Positions 1 through 7,340 of a stretch of 24,864 nt of DNA are shown one piece after another; position 1 is the first letter of the stretch; each line of letters starts with the position of its first letter. The position numbers and the translations under genes were made by a program. The notes beneath the pieces were generated by a model, which saw only the letters and a program-made list of their open reading frames with translations, had not been told where the DNA came from and ran no database searches. The DNA comes from NBML01 sp029939535 (GTDB lineage: Bacteria > Desulfobacterota > Desulfobacteria > Desulfobacterales > Desulfobacteraceae), in contig JAOZST010000043.1 in NCBI GenBank assembly GCA_029939535.1, positions 1-24,864 on the forward strand, written 5' to 3'.

Positions 1-137
1 AAATGGAGTTATCCAACGCTCATGAGAGAATTGAAGACGTTTAAGAGCAAATTAAAAGAATAAATACTCAAGGAATTGTTTATTTTTAAGATGAGTGGTA
101 ATCGCCCAAAGAACAAAGCACTTAATGGAGATCAGGA

Positions 138-413
138 TTGACAGAGCAAGTAGATCCAAAACTTTATGGCCTTCCACCACGAACCATTTTAATGAAAAAG
201 GGTCCAGATGAATTCATTATAGTCATTGATCGGAAAAGCAGGATCATAATGAAAGATGCCCTTGCTATCTTAAAGAAAGTTGAAAAAATAAAAGAAAAAA
301 TTCAAGGCGCTTCGGTGGTTTTAGAAACAAGTGCCCCCTGTTTGCAGCAAATCCACAACTTGCGAGTTTTCTTATTCAGCTACGAAGGCGGGGTAGGCGG
401 GGTATTTTCCTAA
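138..413 (+). CDS. Small hypothetical protein with TTG start, possibly altered at its 3' end
   Basis: A 91-residue frame starts at TTG, preceded by GGAG about 7 nt upstream. I do not recognise a function. The N-terminal two thirds look like real protein (KLYGLPPRTI, IVIDRKSRIIMKD, a Lys-rich helix, then VVLETSAPC). The last 15 residues (SYEGGVGGVFS) are encoded by a G-rich stretch that is partly repeated just downstream (about 388-403 and 433-448), so the original C-terminus may have been replaced by a frameshift or insertion scar. It lies next to a truncated transposase gene, and both may be remnants of one mobile segment. The function is unknown; I am moderately sure it is, or was, a gene. 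Confidence 0.45.
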   Translation: MTEQVDPKLYGLPPRTILMKKGPDEFIIVIDRKSRIIMKDALAILKKVEKIKEKIQGASVVLETSAPCLQQIHNLRVFLFSYEGGVGGVFS

Positions 414-516
414 TTGAAAAGCGGGATAATTATTGGCGGGGTAAGCGGGTTATTCTTGGACTATCTCGTTCAATTTTTGTTGTACTTAGCAACAACCTCT
501 CAAAAAAGGAAAAAGC

Positions 517-771
517 ATGATAGATCATAAAAGTAATGAGCAAGATTTATTTTCTCTTCAGGAATGGACACCTCAATATAGAACATTCTTAAATGAAACA
601 AGAAATCAACTTAAAGGCAGCGAGCGAAGATTATTCATGGCACGTGTTGTTTTTAATTTGGGATATGGGGGTTCGCTACGTGCAGAGCGAGAATTGGGTT
701 GGGATCGTACTATGAAAAACTGGAGGCATGAACAGTCCACCAAACTATGCTCAGCTGGTCGATTACATTGA
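517..771 (+). pseudogene. Truncated ISAzo13-like transposase (N-terminal fragment)
   Basis: This 84-residue frame has a good SD (AAAAAGGAAAAAGC before ATG). Its middle, LKGSERRLFMARVV then LGYGGSLRAERELGWDR, matches my memory of the conserved N-terminal DNA-binding region of ISAzo13-family transposases, where a phrase like TIRKG and an HEL segment follow. Here the similarity decays just after GWDR (TMKNWRHEQ) and the frame ends. The several hundred residues carrying the DDE catalytic domain are absent, and the space to the next gene is only 64 nt. I therefore read it as a dead insertion-sequence remnant. Terminal inverted repeats and target duplications were not found. Family assignment is from recall of the motif, not from a search. 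Confidence 0.62.
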
Positions 772-803
772 ATGATTTTGATACCTCTGATGGGTGATAT
801 GAG

Positions 804-835
804 AAGCCCAGCCGTGGCTTAATGAGGCTTTTTTC
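804..835 (+). terminator. Weak terminator-like hairpin
   Basis: AAGCC at 804-808 can pair with GGCTT at 816-820, or with GGCTT at 826-830, which is followed by TTTT. The stem is only 5 bp. It lies between the plus-strand transposase remnant and the convergent minus-strand gene, where a terminator would be expected, but it is weak. Confidence 0.25.
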
Positions 836-1501
836 TTACACCAACCAGTTGAATAACCATATACTGCCTACAATCGGTATCATTATCATAAGAGCGATTG
901 TTCCTAGACAGCCATTCCCATTGTTCTGCATTGAAGGACGATCTTGAAGTGGATTGTTTTTCAACCACTTAAGATGACAGGTTTTGCAGTAGAGCCTTGT
1001 AAAACCTTTATTCCATGCTTCAATTGTTCGTGGATCATGATCGGCTGTCTTCCTACAACCAGAACAACTAAAAGATTTTTTCTTTGGTTTTTTCTGCCGA
1101 CTTAGAAATAAAAATGCTATTACTGCAGGTATTCCATACAATAGAGACTTCTCAAGCACTCCTGACCGAAAAAACTCGAACCCAGAAGCGGTAAGTGAAC
1201 AAAAACAAACCATCATTAATATGTAGTCAATGAAGTCCTTTTTTGGAGGTTCTATTGGAACGAACTTTGGTTTTGAAGACAAATGAACTTCCTTGATGAC
1301 GCCTTCAATTACAACACTTTTTGCTTTTAGTCTTTGCTGGGAATCGCGAATAGAATCAAAAAGTACTCTGTCCCCAACCCGTGGCCTTCTGCTATTTGTT
1401 TTTACAGAAGATATATGGAAAAATATCTTTTCAGAGCCGTTATCTGGTTTAATAAATCCGAAGCCCCTATTGTCAATCCATTGGTCAATTATGCCTTTCA
1501 T
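836..1501 (-). CDS. Cold-shock-domain membrane protein with a CxxC/CxxC zinc motif
   Basis: The product has 221 residues, starting at ATG with AGGA 5 nt upstream. Residues 1-68 form a cold-shock (S1-like, nucleic-acid-binding) domain with RNP1-like RGFGFIK and RNP2-like IFFHISSV. Two hydrophobic segments follow at about 92-112 and 118-135. Next come a basic KKPKKK stretch and a two-knuckle zinc-ribbon-like motif, CSGC...CKTC, with about 24 residues between the pairs. A final hydrophobic helix (LGTIALMIMIPIVG...) ends the protein. CSD proteins with a membrane tail (CSD plus DUF1294) are known; the zinc-ribbon insert is less usual. A likely role is RNA or DNA binding at the membrane, but the target is unknown. 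It stands alone and convergent with the transposase remnant. Confidence 0.72.
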   Translation of the reverse strand: MKGIIDQWIDNRGFGFIKPDNGSEKIFFHISSVKTNSRRPRVGDRVLFDSIRDSQQRLKAKSVVIEGVIKEVHLSSKPKFVPIEPPKKDFIDYILMMVCFCSLTASGFEFFRSGVLEKSLLYGIPAVIAFLFLSRQKKPKKKSFSCSGCRKTADHDPRTIEAWNKGFTRLYCKTCHLKWLKNNPLQDRPSMQNNGNGCLGTIALMIMIPIVGSIWLFNWLV

Positions 1502-1975
1502 TGATTCCTATTAGCCCATTGTTTTGTGTATAAACAGTTAAATTTTTTACAGATCTGAATACCATGTAAATTGGAATGGTATCCAACCTGCAACTATTAA
1601 AAAATTTGATCTGTAAATCACTATCAACGTTTCGAATGTGTGTAAAGAAATATTCAATTATATTGAACCAAACAAAATCAAATGAACCGATTTCCCATGA
1701 AATTTTATGGGAGATAAAAAACCTTCATTTAAGGAAGCATATTCAGGTAGTCAACCAGTGACTATAGTTTCTATAATGCTCCTTTACGAACGAAGGTTGT
1801 AAATAAAGGCGTTGACTTCTTTTTTCAGTACCTCTGGTGAACCAAATTTCAAAGATATTAAAAGTTGCCAACCAGGACTCATTTTTCCGGACAAGGCCAG
1901 ACACTGCCAACAGCTAATGGCTAAGAGCTCGCGCGATAGAGCGCTAATTTAAATCTGAATTTTCTGATTTAAAGG
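1502..1975. other. Gene-poor intergenic stretch with one possible tiny ORF
   Basis: I see no convincing gene in these 474 bases. A 7-bp inverted repeat (ATACCAT at 1559-1565, ATGGTAT at 1576-1582) lies upstream of the cold-shock gene and could be part of its control region. A minus-strand reading at 1882-1784 would encode 32 residues starting MSPGWQLLISLKFGSPEVLK. It is amphipathic and protein-like and open upstream without a stop to about 1947, but it lacks a clear ribosome site, so it may be a remnant of a longer gene. A 61-codon plus-strand frame at 1576-1761 has no ribosome site and no recognisable motif. Confidence 0.4.
1948..1973. repeat. AT-rich inverted repeat after the Mvh/Hdr operon
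   Basis: TTTAAATC at 1948-1955 and GATTTAAA at 1966-1973 form a perfect 8-bp inverted repeat with a 10-nt loop. It begins 3 nt past the stop of the last gene of the minus-strand hydrogenase operon. It could be an operon-end structure, but it has little GC and no T tract. Confidence 0.3.
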
Positions 1976-2290
1976 CTATCGATTATTAACGTATAGTTTT
2001 TCAGCGTCCTGGATAGAAGCAGCATATCCCTGGAATCCTTCACTGTCCTCACAGGAATTAACTGAGGTTGAGGCAAAAAAGCCCTCTACCATGGTTTTAC
2101 TGCCATGCTTTATAAGTCCCATGAACAGGACAGGTACCAGAGAAAGTCCGGTTTTTCCGGTTTTTACTGCAAAATCGTGGGGCTTGTCACTATGATATAC
2201 AGCAAAGAGTTCTTGTTGAGTAGGCATTATTTGAATAATTTGAGGGTGATCATGGTGTTCGTGTGAGTGCTCGCCGCAATGGTTACACAT
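1976..2290 (-). CDS. Small His/Cys-rich protein, last gene of the Mvh/Hdr operon
   Basis: The product has 104 residues, starting at ATG with AAAGG about 8 nt upstream. I do not recognise the family. The N-terminus, MCNHCGEHSHEHHDHP, packs a CxxC motif and six His into 16 residues, the type of sequence that binds Ni or Zn in accessory proteins such as HypB or SlyD tails. The remainder (QELFAVYHSDKPHDFAV, then a hydrophobic GLSLVPVLFMGL and a Ser-rich centre) has no motif I can name. There is no signal peptide. It lies 147 nt after the true end of mvhA; that gap holds a TTGACA-like box (2409-2414) with a poor -10, so it may also be transcribed on its own. A nickel storage or delivery role is inferred only from composition and position. 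Confidence 0.55.
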   Translation of the reverse strand: MCNHCGEHSHEHHDHPQIIQIMPTQQELFAVYHSDKPHDFAVKTGKTGLSLVPVLFMGLIKHGSKTMVEGFFASTSVNSCEDSEGFQGYAASIQDAEKLYVNNR

Positions 2291-2437
2291 ATTATTAACC
2301 TTTCAGTTGAGTTTATTTTAGTCGATTGCCCGGGCGACCCGTTTTTTTTCCTATAATAAATGTCAGGGCCACCAGTGCCCCATACATTTACAATATAGCT
2401 GCTATTTCTGTCAAGACCAAGTGAGCAGGCTGGATTT

Positions 2438-3877
2438 TCAATGGGTGTGGATATTTTCTCCTTTGGCATCGGTTATGGTAATACTGATTACTTTTTCGCC
2501 ATCCAGGCGATGGGTTGCGCAGGAAATTCAAGGATCATAGGCCCGGACTGCCATTTCAATTTTATTGAGTATAGCCTCATCATAATGCCCGTTTTTAATA
2601 AGATCCCTTGCGGCCCGGTCTACACTGAGGTTGATGGGTGCCAGGTTGTGATTTGTACCCACAATAATGTTTACCCGGGTAATGAGACCATTTTCATCTG
2701 TTGTATAGTCATGAATGAGGGTTCCCCTGGGTGCCTCGACGCATCCAATTCCCCTTCCAGCACCAGGTTCGGCCTTTGTTCTGGTTTCAGGGTTCATTAC
2801 CCATGGGTCTTTCAGGATTTCAATGGCCCTTTCACAGGCGTAAACCGCTTCAATCAGTCTGGCATAATGATATAGCAGGGTTCCCTGGGCAGGACGGCCA
2901 AATAGATCCCTGAACCCTTCAAGTTCCGCCTGGGCCCATGGTGTGCCAATATGGTCTGCCACATTGATCCTGGCAAGCGTGTTGGACCTGTAAATGCCTT
3001 TGGGTGCGCTGGGATTCAGAGAAAATCCTTCTCCCCAGCATTTTGCATAGGGGAATTTGCCATAGGAGAAAGGAACCACCTTTTCCCCAAGGTGATCCAA
3101 ATATTCCTCCGAAGGAAATTCGGTGAAACTGCCACTGGGTTTCATTAACCGAATGTTTCCGTCATACAGGTTTAAGGCACCGTCAGGGTCCACCGTCCCG
3201 ATAAAACCCGTGGTAATCTCACCAAGACCCGGATAGGAGTATAGGTATTCTGGAAAAACTTCTTTTTTCGCATATTCCAGGGAAAAAAGGGTAAAATCCA
3301 TGAGTTCTGTTAAATTATCAAGAAATATTTTGTGATCTTCCATTGAAAGCGGTTTTATAAAACCACCGGGCACTCCGGCAACTGGATGGATGGTCTTTTT
3401 GGAAAACCTATCCAGAACCATTTTTGCTTTATGCCGCATTTTCACCACTTTTCCGGCAAGTTCAGGGTTCTCCTTCACAAGCCCCATAATGTTTCGGACA
3501 CTGTAATCAACCCCGGGTCCAAGAAAAAAATCTGCGCCGGCAAGGAAAAAAAAATGAAGGAGTTTATCCTCCACATGGGCAACAGCCAGCATAAGTTCCC
3601 GCAACAGGCTTCCAGCAGGTGGCGGTGTGACATTAAAACATGCATCAACCGCCTTGTTTGAGGCAAGATGGTGCATCCATGGGCAAATTCCACAAATACG
3701 GCTCACGATCCTTGGAAGCTCTTCGGCCGGCTTGCCTTCAACAAATTTTTCAAATCCTCTCAGGGATTTAAACGCAACTTTTGTTTCCTGGACATTCCCA
3801 TTATTATCCAGCTGGATATGGATGGAAGCATGTCCTTCTATCCTGGTGATGGGGTTGATGTTGATGACTTTTCCCAT
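2438..3877 (-). CDS. mvhA: Selenocysteine-containing MvhA, F420-non-reducing [NiFe(Se)] hydrogenase large subunit
   Basis: This is the catalytic large subunit carrying the Ni-Fe site of a cytoplasmic Mvh/Vhu-type hydrogenase. The start chosen is ATG at 3877 (MGKVININPITRIEGH), one base after the mvhG stop, with AAGGAA upstream; the longer frame upstream is mvhG sequence out of frame. The N-terminal Ni ligands are in RICGIC (Cys62, Cys65). The uninterrupted frame ends at TGA 2528-2530 right after AYDP, where the family has DPCxxCxxH. Reading the TGA as selenocysteine gives DP-Sec450-ISCATH, then a 23-residue tail to TGA 2438-2440, 479 residues in all. Cleavage after His456 by the operon's endopeptidase would remove the tail. 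A hairpin 14 nt past the TGA fits a bacterial SECIS. Sec at this position is known in methanogen Vhu enzymes. Partners are MvhG and MvhD. Confidence 0.93.
2499..2530 (-). promoter_or_regulatory. Sec UGA codon of mvhA and putative SECIS hairpin
   Basis: On the minus strand the UGA is at 2530-2528. After 14 nt, CCAUC (2513-2509) pairs with GAUGG (2503-2499) around the five-base loop GCCUG. Bacterial SECIS elements are small hairpins inside the coding region just after the UGA, with a G in the apical loop, recognised by SelB. This one is a 5-bp stem with loop G residues. The pairing is seen; the function is inferred. Confidence 0.65.
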
Positions 3878-3878
3878 A

Positions 3879-4841
3879 TTATTCTGATTCCTTTTTTCCC
3901 GATAGGGGCCGCAGCAGTCCGTGTCCCCCGGAAAATCTAAGCATTGACACGGTTTCGGGTAAAGAGGAGATATCAATGCCGTTGGATGCAAGGGCGTTCA
4001 GCATGGACAGACGCTGGTTCCCTTCTTTTTTTACAGGGCCGTAACATCCCCTGCAGGGCACCTGGGCCATGATACACCGGGCCGGATCACTATCTCCCCC
4101 GCATCCATTCCTGGTTACCGGCCCCATGCAGAGAAACCCTTGTTCCAGAAAACATGTAAATGGCTTTTCTGCATGATCATAGATCTGCCATTTCGGCAGA
4201 TCTAAAGTCCTTTTTAAGGTTTTTATCCGGCCCTTGCCATTCCGCGTTGCCGGGCAATTGTCACATACTGATTTTTCCGGCAGATCCAGGGACTCATTTT
4301 TTTCAAGGGATTGAAGTGCTCTGAAAATATGATCTGGATGGGGCGGGCATCCTGGAAGACAGATATCCACCTGGATGTGTTCATCCAGGGCGTAACAGGC
4401 ATTGAGCAGCCCTGGGACTTCATGGGATGGAAATCCATCCACCTTGTCCGTACTGCCATCCATTTTGTCCGTACTGATTGTATTGAAACATCTTTCAAGA
4501 AGATCGTCATTGTTATATGAATTTGCAAGGGATGGAATCCCTCCATGGGTGGCACAGGTTCCCAGGGCAATAATACAATCACAGGAATCCCTCATGGCCC
4601 GGGCCAGCTCAAGATGCTCATGGGTTTTAATGCCTCCGCTGATAAGGCCCACATCAGCTTGGGGCAGTTTGACAGCCTTTCCGATATTTTCCGGATCACC
4701 ATGTTTGCTGTCCATAAGAAGGGGCAGGTGAACAAAGGTGGCAAATTCCAATAGCTGTAAAAATTTGTCTCCCATATCAAGGATGGAAATTTCACATCCT
4801 GAACACGAATTCAGGCTTTCTCCGGCTATTTTTATGGGCAT
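3879..4841 (-). CDS. mvhG: MvhG, F420-non-reducing hydrogenase small (Fe-S) subunit
   Basis: This 320-residue subunit carries the Fe-S clusters that move electrons from the MvhA Ni-Fe site to MvhD. The start is ATG at 4841 (MPIKIAGESLNSCSGCEISI), preceded by a strong AGGGGG; the open frame extends further upstream but that is not coding. Proximal-cluster ligands are visible as CSGC (Cys13, Cys16), GTCATHGGIP and CLPGCPPHP. The medial and distal cluster region has CDNCPATRNGKG and CMGP(V)TRNGCGG with later CIMAQVPCRGCYG. There is no Tat signal, so it is cytoplasmic. An internal 21-bp tandem duplication adds seven residues (STDKMDG-STDKVDG) in a variable loop before the PGCPPHP motif. It follows the frhB-like gene by 37 nt and is separated from mvhA by 1 nt. 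Confidence 0.93.
   Translation of the reverse strand: MPIKIAGESLNSCSGCEISILDMGDKFLQLLEFATFVHLPLLMDSKHGDPENIGKAVKLPQADVGLISGGIKTHEHLELARAMRDSCDCIIALGTCATHGGIPSLANSYNNDDLLERCFNTISTDKMDGSTDKVDGFPSHEVPGLLNACYALDEHIQVDICLPGCPPHPDHIFRALQSLEKNESLDLPEKSVCDNCPATRNGKGRIKTLKRTLDLPKWQIYDHAEKPFTCFLEQGFLCMGPVTRNGCGGDSDPARCIMAQVPCRGCYGPVKKEGNQRLSMLNALASNGIDISSLPETVSMLRFSGGHGLLRPLSGKKESE
4435..4476. repeat. In-frame 21-bp tandem duplication inside mvhG
   Basis: Two adjacent 21-bp units, 4435-4455 and 4456-4476, match at 19 of 21 positions; both differences are transitions. They encode STDKMDG and STDKVDG. The frame is kept, so the protein should tolerate the insertion. Confidence 0.85.
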
Positions 4842-4878
4842 GGTACCCCCTGAGATATCTAACCGCACAGGGCAAGGC

Positions 4879-5997
4879 CTATACCTTAACCTGTATGGTT
4901 TTGAGTTGAAGATCTCTTCTTTTGTACCTGGCATTTTTCTTTTTTGCAGAAGAGGCCTGTCTGACCTCCCTAAGGGCTCTGCTGGCAAACCTGAGGTTGT
5001 CATCCACATTAAATTGTTCAATGCTTTTGAAACTGCGGCTGTCTGCCAGAACTGCCCTTCCGAGGGGAGTCCGGGTAATGACGGTTGTCCATCCCATGTC
5101 TGCGCCAATGCCACCAAAGGAAATATCGGCAAATTCGGCTGAATAATCAGAACAATATTGACATGCATACCGTTTCATGGATTCCATTTTTTCAAGTTCC
5201 ACGGTTTTTATTTCCCCTGAATTCAGGGTGATGATGAGCTTGTCTTTTAAGTTGATCCGCTCAACATCATGCCATGAGATTCCTGCAAGATCAGCCAGGA
5301 ACTTTTGTTCCTTGATTCCAAAGGTAAAATTTCCCGAGCAGAAAAGTCCAAAACAGAATTTAATGGAATCCGAGGGTATCAGGTTTAAAACCTGCATCTT
5401 GCGCAGGGATTTGATCTGGCATGGTGTGCCGACCAAAGCAACCCTTTTCAGTCTTTTTTTGATCATGGGATCAAATTCTCCAAAGGTTGAAAAGGTCATG
5501 TACTGATCGCTGAAATGTTTCATCCCCTGGGAGGTATCAAAAAAAAGCCCTGCAGATTCCAATATCTCTTCCCGGGAGGTTGCCAGAAAAGGCTGGCGCT
5601 GGAATTTCCCCACTGGTCTTGTTACAATGGCACCATCAATTCTGTTTCGGTCAAACAGATGAAGAAGGAGCCCGGTAACTACCCCGCCATCCGTGGCCCG
5701 ATCCCTGACTTTGATATCATATGCCCTGGCAACAGTGGTCTCGATCACCCTTCCCATGGGTTCACTCCAGGCTGCCTGACGCTTTGTTTCTTCGTCCAGA
5801 TCCGTAATCTCCGGGCAGATGGAATAGCAAAGGCCGCACTCAATACATTTTTCCATATCTCCGTAAACAGGCTTCCCTGTTTTGTCAATTTCCAGAGCAC
5901 CATAGTTAATGGCTTTGCAAAAGGTGGCACATCCCCCGCACCTGTGGCATAATCCCGGTTTTTGTACTTCCTGTACAAGGTTGAAAAATGTTTTCAT
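4879..5997 (-). CDS. FrhB/FdhB-like flavin-Fe-S protein (coenzyme F420 hydrogenase beta-subunit family)
   Basis: The product has 372 residues. Two ferredoxin-type [4Fe-4S] motifs lie at the N-terminus: CHRCGGCATFC (Cys17-27) and CIECGLCYSIC (Cys51-61). The FrhB N and C domains follow (ATDGGVVTGLLLHLFD, VALVGTPCQIKSLRKM, CFGLFCSGNF, CQYCSDYSAEFADISFGG). FrhB-family proteins bind FAD plus Fe-S and pass electrons to F420 or, in organisms without F420, to other carriers such as ferredoxin or NAD(P). Its start codon overlaps the stop of the HdrD-like gene by one base (TAATG), implying translational coupling. Position between hdr-like and mvh genes suggests an extra electron entry or exit module of the complex. 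The true substrate cannot be read from the sequence. Confidence 0.85.
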   Translation of the reverse strand: MKTFFNLVQEVQKPGLCHRCGGCATFCKAINYGALEIDKTGKPVYGDMEKCIECGLCYSICPEITDLDEETKRQAAWSEPMGRVIETTVARAYDIKVRDRATDGGVVTGLLLHLFDRNRIDGAIVTRPVGKFQRQPFLATSREEILESAGLFFDTSQGMKHFSDQYMTFSTFGEFDPMIKKRLKRVALVGTPCQIKSLRKMQVLNLIPSDSIKFCFGLFCSGNFTFGIKEQKFLADLAGISWHDVERINLKDKLIITLNSGEIKTVELEKMESMKRYACQYCSDYSAEFADISFGGIGADMGWTTVITRTPLGRAVLADSRSFKSIEQFNVDDNLRFASRALREVRQASSAKKKNARYKRRDLQLKTIQVKV

Positions 5998-7340
5998 TAT
6001 AGTCCGACCTTTTTTAGATCTTTTCCAAGATATTTGCGTTCATCTTTATCCAAAACACCCATTGCCAGGCATAATAAAGTCCACAAATGAAGTGTATGAA
6101 AGCCGGCATGGAAATGATGGCTTACCTCCATAATCTGACTGTGGCAATTGCTGCAGGGGGTGATGCAGTAAGCAGCCTCGGTCTCAAGAATCTGTTCAAG
6201 TTTTATTTTTCCATAGTCCCATCTTTCCTGGACAAAGTCGGTTTGCATGGCACCGCCCCCTCCACCGCAGCAATAATTGTTGGAACGATTGGGGACCATA
6301 TCAATAAAATTTTCTTCGCCAACAGCTTCTTTGATCACAAACCTGAGTTCATCTGCAATGAAATCCCCATAGCTTTTCCTGACCAGTTGACAGGGATCCT
6401 GCACCGTGAATTTAATTTTCAAATCCAGATTCCAGTCTGAATTTACCTTTAATCTGCCGTTCCGTATCCAGTCCGCATAATACTCAACAATACTTTTCAC
6501 TTCAAAAGAATGGGGTATCTTGAATTTTTTCAATCCATGCTTGATGGCAAAAAAATCATGACCGCATTCCGTATTAATAAGAACTTTGCAGCCAAGATCA
6601 TTAACCACTTTGGCCTGGGCTGCAACCCGTTTTCTCCAGGCTGGATCATCGCCAAGAAACATGCAATAATTTCCCGCTGCCCATCCCCTTGATCCATAGG
6701 TCCAGTCTGCTCCGGCAAGATGCATGATTTTCCACAACAAAGCCATTTCCTGGGGCTCAACCCCGGGCATCATGGAGTTCTGGTTTAAAAAAAGAGCAGC
6801 CCCTTTTTTATCCATGGGGACACTTAGCTGCTCAAAGCCCTTCTGGGTCTGTCTTATATCATCTGCAACATTTTCAACAATAAATTCAAACTCTCCAGGA
6901 CTGATGTTCCCGGTGGCGCCGGTCTCATTTTCCAGAGAATGGTTGCAATAATCCACAATCCCTTTGGGCCTTTTGTTTCCTGGCCAGCGATTTCGAATAA
7001 TGGATACCAATCCGGGAATGTCTATTTCCATGGGACAGACATGGACGCATCGGTTGCACAGGGTACACATCCATACCCATTCATTGCCCATGATTTCTTC
7101 ATCCATCCCCAGGGAAAGCATTCTAACAAACAACCTGGGGTCCATGTCCGCAAAACCGCTGGCCGGGCATCCAGATGCGCAGGCACCACAGTTGAAGCAT
7201 GAATTTAAATTACCGCCGGAAGGCAGCAAAGACATGATCTGGTCCTTAAGCGTATGTCTGCTTCCGGTTCCAAGCTCCACAGGCCTGGACAGGTTTGTGC
7301 CGTCTTTATCATGGGATTTTTTTTGACCTGTCTCGTTCAT
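5997..7340 (-). CDS. HdrD/HmcF-like (Fe-S)-binding protein (HdrC-HdrB fusion type)
   Basis: I chose the ATG at 7340 (MNETGQKK, 447 residues): it forms an ATGA overlap with the mvhD stop and has AGGA 5 nt upstream. A start 24 nt further up is possible. An HdrC-like N-terminal part has two [4Fe-4S] motifs, CFNCGACASGCP (Cys48-58) and CTLCNRCVHVCP (Cys92-102). The C-terminal part has one complete CCG domain: CQLVRK, then YCCGGGGG (Cys357-358), then CITPCSNC, a likely non-cubane or cubane cluster site. The first CCG half is degenerate and reads GNYCMFLGDD...ECGHDFF, as in HmcF/TmcB-type proteins. Probable role: electron acceptor or thiol/disulfide-linked redox module docking on HdrA. Whether it reduces a disulfide is unknown. 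Confidence 0.85.
   Translation of the reverse strand: MNETGQKKSHDKDGTNLSRPVELGTGSRHTLKDQIMSLLPSGGNLNSCFNCGACASGCPASGFADMDPRLFVRMLSLGMDEEIMGNEWVWMCTLCNRCVHVCPMEIDIPGLVSIIRNRWPGNKRPKGIVDYCNHSLENETGATGNISPGEFEFIVENVADDIRQTQKGFEQLSVPMDKKGAALFLNQNSMMPGVEPQEMALLWKIMHLAGADWTYGSRGWAAGNYCMFLGDDPAWRKRVAAQAKVVNDLGCKVLINTECGHDFFAIKHGLKKFKIPHSFEVKSIVEYYADWIRNGRLKVNSDWNLDLKIKFTVQDPCQLVRKSYGDFIADELRFVIKEAVGEENFIDMVPNRSNNYCCGGGGGAMQTDFVQERWDYGKIKLEQILETEAAYCITPCSNCHSQIMEVSHHFHAGFHTLHLWTLLCLAMGVLDKDERKYLGKDLKKVGL

Noticed and set aside
1..63. Possible C-terminal end of an upstream plus-strand gene
   Set aside because: Two different frames are open and both look weakly protein-like (ending at 44 and 63); too short to choose between them.
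1576..1761. 61-codon plus-strand frame in the gene-poor stretch
   Set aside because: No ribosome site, no recognisable motif, and its start lies inside an inverted repeat.
2330..2349. Plus-strand CGGG-CGA-CCCG stem followed by eight T, terminator-like
   Set aside because: No plus-strand gene lies upstream; on the minus strand, where the genes are, it lacks a T tract.
2227..2469. 80-codon minus-strand frame between mvhA and the His-rich gene
   Set aside because: It overlaps the Sec-extended end of mvhA in another frame and the start of the His-rich gene, and resembles no family; better explained as a shadow of both.
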